64,000 nucleotides of DNA from CAYUYV01 sp050331455 (GTDB taxonomy: Bacteria; Pseudomonadota; Alphaproteobacteria; JAJFIK01): assembly GCA_050331455.1 (NCBI GenBank), contig JBHJGV010000004.1:124001-188000 (forward strand). Reading direction: 5' to 3'. How positions within the stretch are numbered: the stretch's first letter is position 1; each line of letters starts with the position of its first letter. The position numbers and the translations under genes are program-made. Below are positions 17,115-26,334 of the stretch, piece after piece. The notes below the pieces were generated by a model, which saw nothing but the letters and a program-made list of their open reading frames with translations, made no database searches and was not told the origin of the DNA.

Positions 17115-18116
17115 TCAGCCGACGGCCAGCCCTTTTTCTTTCGCCAGGGACTGAAGCGAGGTTTCCGGACGCGGGCCATAATGGCTGATGATCTCGGCCG
17201 CAGCCAGGCTGCCCAGCCGTCCGCATTCGGAGAGGCTACGCCCACGGGTATAGCCGAACAGGAAACCGGCCGCATAAAGATCGCCGGCACCCGTGGTGTC
17301 CACCACCTTGCTCACCGGATCGGCGGGAACCGTGTGGATTTCGTCGCCCTTCACGATGACGGACCCCTGTTCCGAGCGGGTCAGGGCGGCGATGGCGCAA
17401 TCCTCGCGGACCCGCGCCAGCGCATCGTCAAAGCTGTCCACCTCATAAAGTGACGTAATCTCGGCTTCGTTGGCGAACAGAATATCGACTTCCCTCGCGA
17501 CGAGCGCCTTGAAATCATCCCGGTGCCGATCGACACAGAATGCATCCGAAAGGGTGAGGGCGACGAGCCGATCCTGGCCATGGGCCAGCCCGGCGGCCTT
17601 GAAATAGGCCTCCTTGGCGGGCGGCTGGTCGAACAGATAGCCTTCCAGATAGGTGACCTGGGCTTTGGCGATCAGACCTTCGTCCACATCGTCGGGGCTC
17701 AGCAGGCTCGAGGCACCCAGAAAGGTGTTCATGCTGCGCTGGGCGTCGGGCGTGACCAGGATGAGGCAGCGGGCACTCGGGGGGCCGTCGGCCAGGGGGT
17801 CCGTGGTATAGGTGACGCCGGCGGCGCGGATGTCGTGGGCAAAAATCTTGCCCAGTTCGTCGTTGCGCACTTTGCCGATATAGGCGGCCTTGCCGCCGAG
17901 GGAGGCGATGCCGACAATGGTGTTGGCTGCGGACCCGCCGGAGATTTCCCGGCCGGGACCCATGGCATCGTAAAGGCTGGTGGCCCGGTCCGCATCGATC
18001 AGGGTCATGCCGCCCTTGGCGATGCCCTGATCGGTCAAAAAGGCGTCATCGGCCGAAGCGATTACGTCCACAATGGCGTTGCCGATGCCGGTGACGTCGA
18101 ATTGTGCGTCAGTCAT
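17115..18116 (-). CDS. Adenosine kinase (PfkB sugar-kinase family)
   Basis: A 333-residue PfkB-family kinase that likely phosphorylates adenosine to AMP for purine salvage. The N-terminal signature GNAIVDVIA, the glycine-rich GGSAANTIVGIASLGG and the C-terminal DTTGAGDLYAAGF, with catalytic base Asp279, are all present. Alphaproteobacterial proteins of this exact pattern are generally annotated as adenosine kinase; a related nucleoside or sugar substrate cannot be excluded. The start at 18116 is the ATG just before the first beta strand; upstream in-frame sequence is not conserved-looking. It converges on the unknown gene ending 28 bp away. Confidence 0.88.
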   Translation of the reverse strand: MTDAQFDVTGIGNAIVDVIASADDAFLTDQGIAKGGMTLIDADRATSLYDAMGPGREISGGSAANTIVGIASLGGKAAYIGKVRNDELGKIFAHDIRAAGVTYTTDPLADGPPSARCLILVTPDAQRSMNTFLGASSLLSPDDVDEGLIAKAQVTYLEGYLFDQPPAKEAYFKAAGLAHGQDRLVALTLSDAFCVDRHRDDFKALVAREVDILFANEAEITSLYEVDSFDDALARVREDCAIAALTRSEQGSVIVKGDEIHTVPADPVSKVVDTTGAGDLYAAGFLFGYTRGRSLSECGRLGSLAAAEIISHYGPRPETSLQSLAKEKGLAVG

Positions 18117-18247
18117 GGTGCTCCTCGTTGTCTGTTGATCGGGGCGCACCCTAGAGGAATTTTCCCGCCACCGCGAACCGCCCGCCGTTACAGTTGAGGG
18201 CTGGTCCACCCGCCCCCATCGCGTGCGGCGCAAAACAGGGAACGCCC

Positions 18248-18940
18248 ATGTTCGTGCATGTCCTGAAAGCCCTCGGCCAACTCCTGCATCCCCGGTTCCT
18301 GTGGCTGCTGCTGAAAACCTTCAGCCTGACGGCGGTCATCCTTGGCGCCCTTTACGCCGGCGGCGTCTACGGGCTGGGCGGCGTGGTCGAAGCCTGGACG
18401 CAAGACGATCTGGGCCGCTTTGGGGACATCCTCACGGGTCTGGTGCTGTTGATCGTCTTTGTGGTGATTTATCTGCCCGTCAGCGCCCTCGTCCTGGGCC
18501 TGTTCGCGGACGAGGCCGTGCGCATCGTGGAGACCCGCCATTATCCGGCCACGGCAGGTCAAAGGGAGATGGGCCTTGCCGAATCCGTCGGCCTTGGCCT
18601 GCGCTTTGCCACGACGCTTCTCGTGGTCAATCTGCTCGCCCTGCCCTTCTATCTGCTGCTGCCCGGCCTCAATATCGTGTTGTTCCTCATCCTCAACGGG
18701 TATCTGTCCGGCCGGGAATATTTCGAGATGGTGGCCGCCCGCCATGTGGCGGGACCCGAGATCCGGCCTCTGCGCCGCCGCTTCCGCCTGCGGTTGTTCC
18801 TTGCGGGCGTTTTCATTGCAGCCATTTTGATGGTCCCGGTTTTGAACTTCGTGGCCCCCTTGTTCGGGGCGGCCTTCATGGTGCATGTCTTCCAGGACAC
18901 GGGCCGGCGCGCCCGGCTGTTCCAGGGCCGTGTGGCGTGA
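18248..18940 (+). CDS. EI24/CysZ-like integral membrane protein
   Basis: A 230-residue protein with about four hydrophobic segments: around residues 20-45, 62-90, 117-150 and 185-215. The topology and the motif NGYLSGREYFEMVAARH match the EI24 domain family, which includes CysZ, a sulfate permease for cysteine synthesis. The transported substrate is uncertain because many alphaproteobacterial EI24 proteins are not linked to sulfate genes, and none are nearby here. The small lipoprotein gene starts 50 bp downstream, so the two may be co-transcribed. Divergent from adenosine kinase with a 131-bp spacer. Confidence 0.82.
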   Translation: MFVHVLKALGQLLHPRFLWLLLKTFSLTAVILGALYAGGVYGLGGVVEAWTQDDLGRFGDILTGLVLLIVFVVIYLPVSALVLGLFADEAVRIVETRHYPATAGQREMGLAESVGLGLRFATTLLVVNLLALPFYLLLPGLNIVLFLILNGYLSGREYFEMVAARHVAGPEIRPLRRRFRLRLFLAGVFIAAILMVPVLNFVAPLFGAAFMVHVFQDTGRRARLFQGRVA

Positions 18941-18990
18941 CGTTTTTCGCATCCATGGGCCGTTTCCGGAGCTTGGCGAGGGAGGCAGCG

Positions 18991-19386
18991 ATGGGTAAAT
19001 GGTCGCCGGTTTGGACGCGCATGGCAGGCGGCCTTGCGCTGGCCGCACTGTCCGCTGGCTGCGCATTTGTCGACCGGGCCGGGCTGTCCGGGCCTTCCAA
19101 TGTGAGCGTCGATGTGCCCAGCCTGGACGAATTGGCCAATGGCACACCCAAGATGGTCGTCCGCTATCTGGGCGAGGCGGATGTGGACCGCGTCGAGGGT
19201 GGCGCGCGTTTCTGGACCTATGGCAGTGCGGCCTGCCGGCTTTATCTCATTTTCTATCGCCAGCCGGACGGGCCTTACACGTTGCATCACCTGGAAATGG
19301 AGGCCATCGGTGCGATCACCGGCACCTCCAAGGAACGCCTGCAAAGCTGTGTGGGCGCCGTAGCCACGCAATTCCAGGCGCCTTGA
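18991..19386 (+). CDS. Small predicted lipoprotein
   Basis: A 131-residue protein with a lipoprotein signal ending LSAGC (Cys at residue 23). The mature part contains VPSLDELANGTPKMVVRYLGEADVDRVEGGARFW, spread over a compact alpha/beta segment and ending in a Cys-containing helix; this resembles small SmpA/BamE-like or outer-membrane accessory folds, but no confident family match can be given by eye. GGGAGGC precedes ATG 18991. It follows the EI24 gene closely, suggesting an envelope role. Confidence 0.75.
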   Translation: MGKWSPVWTRMAGGLALAALSAGCAFVDRAGLSGPSNVSVDVPSLDELANGTPKMVVRYLGEADVDRVEGGARFWTYGSAACRLYLIFYRQPDGPYTLHHLEMEAIGAITGTSKERLQSCVGAVATQFQAP

Positions 19387-19459
19387 ACAGTCGTCAAAGC
19401 GTCAAAGGCCAAGCCAACCGGTCAGGCCCCCCGCAGCCGCGAGGAATGATCCGGCCCGG

Positions 19460-20164
19460 TCAACCCTCCTGATCGCCGCCTTGTTCGTCCGCACCTTTAT
19501 CATCTGCCAGCGTTTTTTCCTTGAAGCGGCACAGATCCTCGATCAGGCAGGACGGGCAGTCCGGCTTGCGGGCCTTGCAAACATAACGCCCGTGAAGGAT
19601 CAACCAGTGATGGGCGTGCAGCATGTAGCGCTCCGGCACGACCTTCAGCAGCTTGTCCTCCACCTGGAGCGGATCCTTGCCCGGCGCCATGCCCGTGCGG
19701 TTCGACACCCGGAAAATATGCGTGTCGACGGCCATCGTCGGATGGCCGAACGCCATGTTCATGACCACATTGGCGGTCTTTCGACCGACGCCGGGCAACT
19801 GTTCCAGGGCGTCCCGATCCTCCGGCACCGTGCCGCCATGCTCGCGGATCAGCGCATCGCTCAGGGCAATGACGTTTTTGGCCTTGTTGCGATAAAGCCC
19901 GATGGTCTTGATGTAGTCCCGCACCCTGTCCTCCCCGAGCGCCAGCATCTTTTCCGGCGTATCGGCGATGGCAAAAAGGGGCGCGGTGGCCTTGTTGACC
20001 CCCTTGTCCGTGGCCTGGGCCGACAACACCACGGCGACGAGCAACGTGAACGGGTTCACATGCTCAAGCTCGCCGCGCGGCTCGGGCTCGCGGGTCTTGA
20101 AGCGGGCAAAGATTTCTTCGATAGCATCCAGGCTGATGCGCCGGCGCGGGGACGTGGCAGGCAT
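19460..20164 (-). CDS. nth: Endonuclease III, DNA glycosylase/AP lyase
   Basis: Removes oxidised pyrimidines and cuts at abasic sites in base-excision repair. The 234-residue protein has the helix-hairpin-helix LPGVGRKTANVV with catalytic Lys129, the catalytic Asp147 in VDTHIFR, and the C-terminal [4Fe-4S] cluster ligands in the C-x6-C-x2-C-x5-C spacing (CKARKPDCPSCLIEDLC). The ATG at 20164 is preferred; a TTG two codons upstream is possible. A charged Asp/Glu/Gly tail extends beyond the cluster. It is divergent from the giant TIR gene with a 220-bp spacer. Confidence 0.96.
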   Translation of the reverse strand: MPATSPRRRISLDAIEEIFARFKTREPEPRGELEHVNPFTLLVAVVLSAQATDKGVNKATAPLFAIADTPEKMLALGEDRVRDYIKTIGLYRNKAKNVIALSDALIREHGGTVPEDRDALEQLPGVGRKTANVVMNMAFGHPTMAVDTHIFRVSNRTGMAPGKDPLQVEDKLLKVVPERYMLHAHHWLILHGRYVCKARKPDCPSCLIEDLCRFKEKTLADDKGADEQGGDQEG

Positions 20165-20384
20165 GGTCAAAAAGCAGCGCAGTGGTTTGGGGCACGGCAG
20201 ATGGCGAAACGAAACGAGCCTTCTTTAGCGCGCTTTGCCGGCCGGGCCTATGCCTGCCGCGCGATCCGGTCTTTTTTGATGCATCGGGTGACCGGCGCGC
20301 AGGCCTGAAGTTGCAGCGGGCTTCGTCTCCTGTACGATTTGGCGTGTCTGGCGCCCACAAGGGCCGGAGAGGGAGGGGTAGCCC

Positions 20385-23300
20385 ATGACGCGGTTTTTCA
20401 TCAGTTATTCGCGGAGCGACCGGGACCGGATCCGGCCGCTCCTCGATGCCTTGGAGCGCGACGGACACGACTATTTTCTGGATGTCCTCGACATCGAATC
20501 CGGCGCCGATTTCCGGGCCCGGATCCTTCATGCCATCAGCCAGGCGGACAAGGTGATCACAGTGTGGTCCCGGGTGTCCTCCATCTCTCGCTATGTGCTG
20601 GACGAGGCCAATGTGGCCTTGCGCCAGAACAAATTCTGCGCCGTGCGGATCGACGACACGGACATTCCCATCGGCTTCGGGATGTTCAACACCATCGATC
20701 TTTATGAACGCGGGCCCGAGGACCTGGACCCGCCGGGCGATGGCGAGGCCCCCTACCCGTTCTCCCAGGATCAGTACCGCCTCTTTATCCGGGGCGTCTT
20801 GAGCGGTGACGAACCCAAGGAAAGCATCGGGCGCGACAGCGGCTTCCGGCACGCGCCCCCGTCGCCGACGACCACCGAGGAAATTCCCAAATTGGGCACC
20901 TATGACGAAATCCTGGATACGATCTCTGCCGAAGGCGTCTGGATCCCCGAGGCTTCGCCCCTGTCGAAAGAAATCCGCCGACGGATCACGCAGACGGATT
21001 TCCGCGATGATATCTCAGGCTTTCCGGGTCCGGATATTCTGGAGGTGGTCGAGAACACGGAGGACTGGGAGGGTGCGCGCATCGCCGCATCGGACCTCGT
21101 GCCGTTCCTGCGGGACCGGAAGCGCACCTCGGGCCGCCTCACCCGGGGCATGACCCTGGCGGGCCTTAACATTGTCGGCGATATCAATCTGCGCGAGGTC
21201 CAGCTTGAGGCCCCCCTGCGGCTTCTGGGCTGCCAAATCGAGGGGCGGATTTATCTCGATTTCTCCCAGATGCAGACCCTCGACATCCGCGCCTGCACCA
21301 TCGATCGGCTGGATGCGCGGGGCGTGACCGTCACCGGCGATGTCATCCTGTCCGATGTCACGGTGAAAAGCGGCGTATTCCTCGACGATGCCGTCATCAA
21401 AGGCCGGGTCCGGATTGTCCGGTCGAGCGTGTCCAAGGGCGTGTCCAATGCAATCATCTATGAGCGTCTCGTCCTTGAAACCCATCGCGATGCCATCGCC
21501 ATCAGCCTCAGCGGATCAACCATCGATGACGGGGTGTCCATCGACACGGTGAAAGCCTATGGGGCCATCGTGCTGGACAATGCCGAGATCGGCGCGAGCC
21601 TCGCCCTCGAGGAAACCGTGGTCGACGGCAAGCGCAGCATCGAGACCTCCGTCTATTACGGCACGGGCCAAGGCGAGGCGGCCTCCCGCGGCTTCGCCTT
21701 CAAGGCCATGAATGCACGGGTGGACGGAACGATCGACTTCAGCAACTGCGTGTTTCACGGCGAAGTGCGCATGCTGTCCCTGGAGGCCCGGGGCTCGCTC
21801 TATTTCGACACCGTGCTGATCATGGGGGCCAACGGACGATCCCTGCTGCTGGATTTCGCCTCGATCGGCGAAGACCTGCGCCTGCGGGGTTTCGAGGCCA
21901 CGGGCTGCATCCGCATGCGCAAGGCCCGGGTGGGCGGGGACCTCATGCTCAGCCATAACGAGGCCGGCGGCATCGAGCGCCAGCCTTTCCGGGTCGAAAC
22001 CCAGGTGTTGACAGATGAGCGCCGCGAACCCATCGACGCCTATGACCGGATCAAGGGCTTTGCCCTGCGCCTGTCCGGCGCCCGGGTGGAGGGCGACTTC
22101 CGCGTCATCGGAACAAACACCAAGCCGGCCGAGATCCTGGGCACCATGGATCTCAACAATATACATGTCGGCCGCAAGCTGCGCATGGAAGCCTGCGACG
22201 TGAAATGCCGGCTGGAAAGGACCGCTATTTTCGGCCCCTTCCTGACCGTCGGCGGCGATATCCGCTGGTCCGGCGTGCATCTTGAGGGCACCACGGACTT
22301 TCAGGATGCCACCGTCAACGGCACCTTCGAGATCCTCCCCTATCCCGGCCGGGAGGGCGAGCGGATGCGCAAATTTGACGCCCATGGCGACGGGCGCGAA
22401 GCCCTTCTGCTCCGCCGCATGCAGATTGGCGGCGACCTGCGCATTGACGGGACGGAAGTGCCCGATGCCGGCGATGACGGAGCCCGCTTCCGCATCGTCG
22501 GCCCAACCATCCTGACGGCGGCGAAAATCGGCGGCGAACTGACCCTGGCGCGGGGCATCTGCGCCGTCAGCGCCGAGGATGCCTCGGTGTCCGACCATAT
22601 GGGCGTCGCCGTCGGCGCGCGGGCCGTGGTGGTCCAGCGGGGGATCTTCATCGAACGGGATTTCCGTGCGCTCGGCGAGGTCCGCCTCATTGAGGCAGAG
22701 GTCAACGGGGACGTTCGCATCGCCAAGGTGCGCATGAACATCGATGCCCGGCATGTGAAGGATCATCCCCATGCCTTGCGCATGGACCGCATGCGGATCG
22801 ACGGATCTCTGTCCTTCGGCGGCAAGGGCGGGGAGCGCGACCCGGAACGCTTCGATGTGCGCGGCCGTTTCGGAAAAAGCGCCGATGGGGCGGACGGCCC
22901 TCCCGAGCCGTCCGCCCCCCGCTTCATCTGCCGGGGTCCCATGTCCCTGTCGGGCCTTCAGGTGTCCGGCTATGTCAGCTTCATGTCGATGCGCATCACC
23001 AGCCTTTGGGTCGAGTCCAAAGGCCCGACCCCAATCGATTACAAGATGATCGAGCGCTTCGGCACGGATGTGCAGTGCACGGCCGTCGAGGCCAATTTCA
23101 TGTCCGTCGGCCGGGCCTTGTATTTCGGAAACCGGGCCGGGGCCTCGGTCACCTGCCATGGCTGCCTCGATTTCTCCGGCTCCCGGATCAATGGGGACGC
23201 CATTTTCAACCAGCTTCTGGCCTTTGACGGCGCGCCGCCGAACCCGCGCCACAAGGGCGTCTTCGTGGCCGAGCATATGCGCGTGGGCTCCAATTTCGAC

Positions 23301-24833
23301 GTGCGCAACTCGATCCTCCTGGGCGGGATGATCCTGACCCAGATCGAGATATCAGGCAGCGCCCATATCGAGCATTCCCTGCTCGCCGCCGCCGACCTGA
23401 CGGCGCCGCGCGAGGGGCCCTGGCGGGACGGGGACCACCTGCTGACCGATATCGATCCGCGCCAAGCGGGGCTCTCTTTCCTCCAGAGTCGGTTCGGGCG
23501 CAGCCTGAAATTGCGGGAAAGCACGCGCATTTATGGGGCCCTGGAGCTCACCGCCGCCCGCATCGGCAACGATATCGAAGTCTGGCTGAAGACGTTCCGG
23601 CCGCCGCAAAACCTGCGCCCGGATGTGAACGCGCACCTTACCGCCTGGTCAGCCGTCCTCAACCTCGGTTCCATTGAGGTGCCCCCCTCAACATTCGACG
23701 GGCCGGACCACGCCTCGTTGTTCTGGGGCAAACGGGCCCGCGTCGATGGCGTGTTCTATCTCGGCCATTCGGCGGATACGGCCAATGCCGCATCGGACGA
23801 GAACCACGGCGGCGTGATGAATTTCACCAATCTGTCCGTAGGCACGGTAAATGATTCCCGGAGGAGCTGGCCCGACCAGGGCAAGCTGACCATGGACGGC
23901 TTCCGATACGACCGGTTTGAGCGCAGCCCGAACGTTCCCCTGGATCCCGATTCCCGGATCCGCTGGATCAAGCGATGTCGCAGGCACACTGCTTTCATGG
24001 AAGTGTCGGATTTCGCGCCGGACCTGATGTATGATCAGCTCTATACGGCCTATATCCGCATGAGCCTGCCGCGATACGCCGAACGCGTGGCCTTCCAGAA
24101 GGTCTATTATCAGACCTTCAATCGCATGTGGGGCGGTCAGCAGGCGGCCGATATCCACCGCCAGACCCGGGAAACGGAGAGCCGCCGCTGGCTGAGCCTG
24201 CCGGCATGGCTCGCCAATCCCGCCTCCCAGGCCCTCTCCCGCGCCATGTCCTGGACGATCATTCCCTTACGTTTGATCTTCTGGCTGCTCTACGGGCGCG
24301 CCACCTATTGCGGTTACCGGCCTTGGCGGTTCACTTTCGTCATGGTGCCCTGGTTCCTGCTCGGCGCAGCCCTTCATGCAGGCGCGATCAATGGCGGCCC
24401 GCCGGCCGCAGCGGGCGAGGACTGGCGGGCCCGCTCGTGCCTCACGCTCGGGCAATTGCGGGCGCCTGAGGGACGTCAGGGCATAGCCCTTGCGCGCCGC
24501 CTGCCCAAGCCTGACCCCTATCTTTTCACGCTCGACAGCATGATCCCCCTCGATCTGGGCGTGACCCGCTTCTGGCGGATCACCACGCACGCGTCGGATG
24601 CGGACGGTTCGGGCGCGGCCGACCCCACCTGCCGCTACGCCTCCTTGCGCGCCGACAGCCTGATCGGAGCAGCGTCACCGTCCCTCACACTCGATCTGCC
24701 AATCTCCTACAGGACCGTCCATGTGCTGTACCGGCTTATCAGCTATGTTCTGGTCGCCATTTTGATCGTCGCATCTCTTGGCTTGTTGAAGCCCGTAATT
24801 CGGCCGCCGGAACCGGTGGATGACAGTGCATAA
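20385..24833 (+). CDS. Giant TIR domain / beta-helix repeat / membrane protein
   Basis: A 1,482-residue protein. Residues 1-110 are a TIR domain (FFISYSRSDRDR start; SRYVLDEANVAL with presumed catalytic Glu74). From about 245 to 1180 run many imperfect repeats of the type GDINLREVQLEAPLRLLG, as in bactofilin- or pentapeptide-like right-handed beta-helices. The C-terminus has hydrophobic segments near 1285-1300 and 1313-1332, a linker with CGYRPW and PYLFTLDSMIPLDLG, and a last segment near 1450-1470. The repeat-plus-CGYRPW/IPLDLG tail resembles uncharacterised membrane-associated beta-helix proteins known mainly from actinobacteria; the TIR fusion is unusual. GAGGGAGGGG precedes the start. 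Function is unknown; an NAD-consuming or signalling sensor at the membrane is a guess. Confidence 0.85.
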   Translation: MTRFFISYSRSDRDRIRPLLDALERDGHDYFLDVLDIESGADFRARILHAISQADKVITVWSRVSSISRYVLDEANVALRQNKFCAVRIDDTDIPIGFGMFNTIDLYERGPEDLDPPGDGEAPYPFSQDQYRLFIRGVLSGDEPKESIGRDSGFRHAPPSPTTTEEIPKLGTYDEILDTISAEGVWIPEASPLSKEIRRRITQTDFRDDISGFPGPDILEVVENTEDWEGARIAASDLVPFLRDRKRTSGRLTRGMTLAGLNIVGDINLREVQLEAPLRLLGCQIEGRIYLDFSQMQTLDIRACTIDRLDARGVTVTGDVILSDVTVKSGVFLDDAVIKGRVRIVRSSVSKGVSNAIIYERLVLETHRDAIAISLSGSTIDDGVSIDTVKAYGAIVLDNAEIGASLALEETVVDGKRSIETSVYYGTGQGEAASRGFAFKAMNARVDGTIDFSNCVFHGEVRMLSLEARGSLYFDTVLIMGANGRSLLLDFASIGEDLRLRGFEATGCIRMRKARVGGDLMLSHNEAGGIERQPFRVETQVLTDERREPIDAYDRIKGFALRLSGARVEGDFRVIGTNTKPAEILGTMDLNNIHVGRKLRMEACDVKCRLERTAIFGPFLTVGGDIRWSGVHLEGTTDFQDATVNGTFEILPYPGREGERMRKFDAHGDGREALLLRRMQIGGDLRIDGTEVPDAGDDGARFRIVGPTILTAAKIGGELTLARGICAVSAEDASVSDHMGVAVGARAVVVQRGIFIERDFRALGEVRLIEAEVNGDVRIAKVRMNIDARHVKDHPHALRMDRMRIDGSLSFGGKGGERDPERFDVRGRFGKSADGADGPPEPSAPRFICRGPMSLSGLQVSGYVSFMSMRITSLWVESKGPTPIDYKMIERFGTDVQCTAVEANFMSVGRALYFGNRAGASVTCHGCLDFSGSRINGDAIFNQLLAFDGAPPNPRHKGVFVAEHMRVGSNFDVRNSILLGGMILTQIEISGSAHIEHSLLAAADLTAPREGPWRDGDHLLTDIDPRQAGLSFLQSRFGRSLKLRESTRIYGALELTAARIGNDIEVWLKTFRPPQNLRPDVNAHLTAWSAVLNLGSIEVPPSTFDGPDHASLFWGKRARVDGVFYLGHSADTANAASDENHGGVMNFTNLSVGTVNDSRRSWPDQGKLTMDGFRYDRFERSPNVPLDPDSRIRWIKRCRRHTAFMEVSDFAPDLMYDQLYTAYIRMSLPRYAERVAFQKVYYQTFNRMWGGQQAADIHRQTRETESRRWLSLPAWLANPASQALSRAMSWTIIPLRLIFWLLYGRATYCGYRPWRFTFVMVPWFLLGAALHAGAINGGPPAAAGEDWRARSCLTLGQLRAPEGRQGIALARRLPKPDPYLFTLDSMIPLDLGVTRFWRITTHASDADGSGAADPTCRYASLRADSLIGAASPSLTLDLPISYRTVHVLYRLISYVLVAILIVASLGLLKPVIRPPEPVDDSA

Positions 24834-24963
24834 GAGGGAAACAGGGAAGGTCATGCGGTGCGCCCGGCCGAAGCACACGGAAAAAGTGGGATCCCGTTAT
24901 ATAAAGTTCGCAAATCCCTGTTAGCGCTGGCGCGTCCGTCATGGAGACGGGAATGGTGCGCCC

Positions 24964-25647
24964 ATGGCTCCGAGTGAATTCACATCGCGCATGGATCGGG
25001 TCCGCGAAGACGTGCACCGGAGAGGTCTGTCCGTCGTTGCCGATCTGCCGCCGGAAGACGGCCGAAGGCTTCTGCCGGTCCTGGCCGGGGCGCTGGGCCG
25101 GTGCGTCTCCTTTGTCGGTCAGCCTGACATTATGGATATTCGTCCCACACGGAATTGCGGCGGCAAGTCCTATGGGGGAACGGCGCATTTTCCGTTGCAT
25201 ACGGATCTCGCCTGGTATCCGACGCCGCCCCGTTACCTCGCCATGTTCTGTGTCGATGCCGGCGAAGGGGACGGGGACGCGACCTTCGCCGACGTCCACG
25301 ACGTCCTGGATTGCGCGGACGATGCTGACCGGCGGGCCTGGTCCACGACGCCGATCCATTTTCCCGCCCCGAGCCATGCCCCGTGGGCCGGACACACGGC
25401 GCCGATCATAGAGCGGCGCGCCGGCGCCATGGCCTGCCGCTTCAACACCCGCGACATCGCCGACACCCTCGACGGGCCGACCCGCCGATTTGCCGAGACG
25501 CTCGAAACCCACGAGCAAGTGGTTCCATGGCGGGCCGGACATCTGTTCGTCTACGACAATTGGCGTTTCTGCCACGGCCGCCGATCGGTCTCCAAAGGCG
25601 CAGACTCGACCCGGTGGCTCTTGCGCATGTATGCCGATCCCGTTTGA
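24964..25647 (+). CDS. TauD/TfdA-like Fe(II)/2-oxoglutarate dioxygenase
   Basis: A 227-residue oxygenase, shorter than TauD (about 280). The iron ligands are readable as His79 and Asp81 (FPLHTDLAW) and the distal His204 (FCHGRRSV), with Arg217 (TRWLLRMY) placed to bind 2-oxoglutarate. The fold would couple 2-oxoglutarate decarboxylation to hydroxylation of a small molecule; the substrate is unknown. It starts 130 bp after the giant TIR gene on the same strand, and a decayed SDR gene follows. A linked role with the TIR protein is not supported beyond position. It could belong to the clavaminate-synthase-like branch rather than true taurine dioxygenase. Confidence 0.83.
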   Translation: MAPSEFTSRMDRVREDVHRRGLSVVADLPPEDGRRLLPVLAGALGRCVSFVGQPDIMDIRPTRNCGGKSYGGTAHFPLHTDLAWYPTPPRYLAMFCVDAGEGDGDATFADVHDVLDCADDADRRAWSTTPIHFPAPSHAPWAGHTAPIIERRAGAMACRFNTRDIADTLDGPTRRFAETLETHEQVVPWRAGHLFVYDNWRFCHGRRSVSKGADSTRWLLRMYADPV

Positions 25648-25748
25648 GCTTCGTCACGGTTCGGTCACATCCCGGAAGGACTTTCGCGCTTTATCAAGCG
25701 GGATGTCCGCGTCCGGAACGCGGGCTCCCCTTCGCGAGAGGCCCTGTC

Positions 25749-26334
25749 ATGCCGCGTCTTTCCGACAAGAGTGCCCTCATCACCGGCGCCAGCCACGGGA
25801 TCGGGGAGGCCATCGCCCGTCATTTTGTCGCCAAAGGCGCGCATGTGTGGATCACCGACCGGGACGCGGTGGCCGGCGGCGCCCTGGCCCGAGAGCTTGC
25901 CAAAAAGGCGCGTTTCGCCCGATTGGATGTGGCGCGGGAGGAAGACGGGCACCGGGTTCTGCGCGTCAATCTGGACGGCGTCTTTTTGGGCTGCCGCGTC
26001 GCCATCCAGGCCATGGCCCCCAAGGGACAGGGCGCTATCATCAAGATCGCGTCCCGGGCCGGCCATGTGGGACTCGATACTGGGCGACGGTCCGGAACAG
26101 AAAGACCGGATTAAAGCGTTCACCGCGACCGCGGCCGTGAAGCGCTTCGCCGACCCGTTCGAAGTGGCTGCGCTTGCGGTGCTGCTCGCAAGCGATGAGG
26201 CGGGTTATATGACCGGCGAGGACTTAGCGCTCGATGGCCGGCCTCGGGGCGGGATCGGCCGAAACACCGTGAACGGACGCTCGCTTTATGATGATGGGTC
26301 GATGATTGGGAGCCTCCATGACCGTGAAGCCTGA
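25749..26334 (+). pseudogene. Decayed short-chain dehydrogenase/reductase gene
   Basis: Pieces of one SDR are visible but not a working gene. The NAD(P)-binding start is intact (ALITGASHGIGEAIARHF). After LDVAREED the sequence jumps to VNLDGVFLGCRVAIQ, skipping about 60 residues that should contain the NNAG motif. After IKIASRAGHVG the frame changes, and the Tyr-x3-Lys active site is missing. In the second frame the normal C-terminus resumes (FADPFEVAALAVLLASDEAG, then YMTGEDLALDG). Two internal deletions and one frameshift therefore inactivate it. The remnant runs into the start of the DUF2244 gene. Confidence 0.85.

Noticed and set aside
21516..23276. A 586-codon minus-strand frame inside the TIR giant
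   Set aside because: It is a shadow of the beta-helix coding repeats and lacks a start site or recognisable domain.
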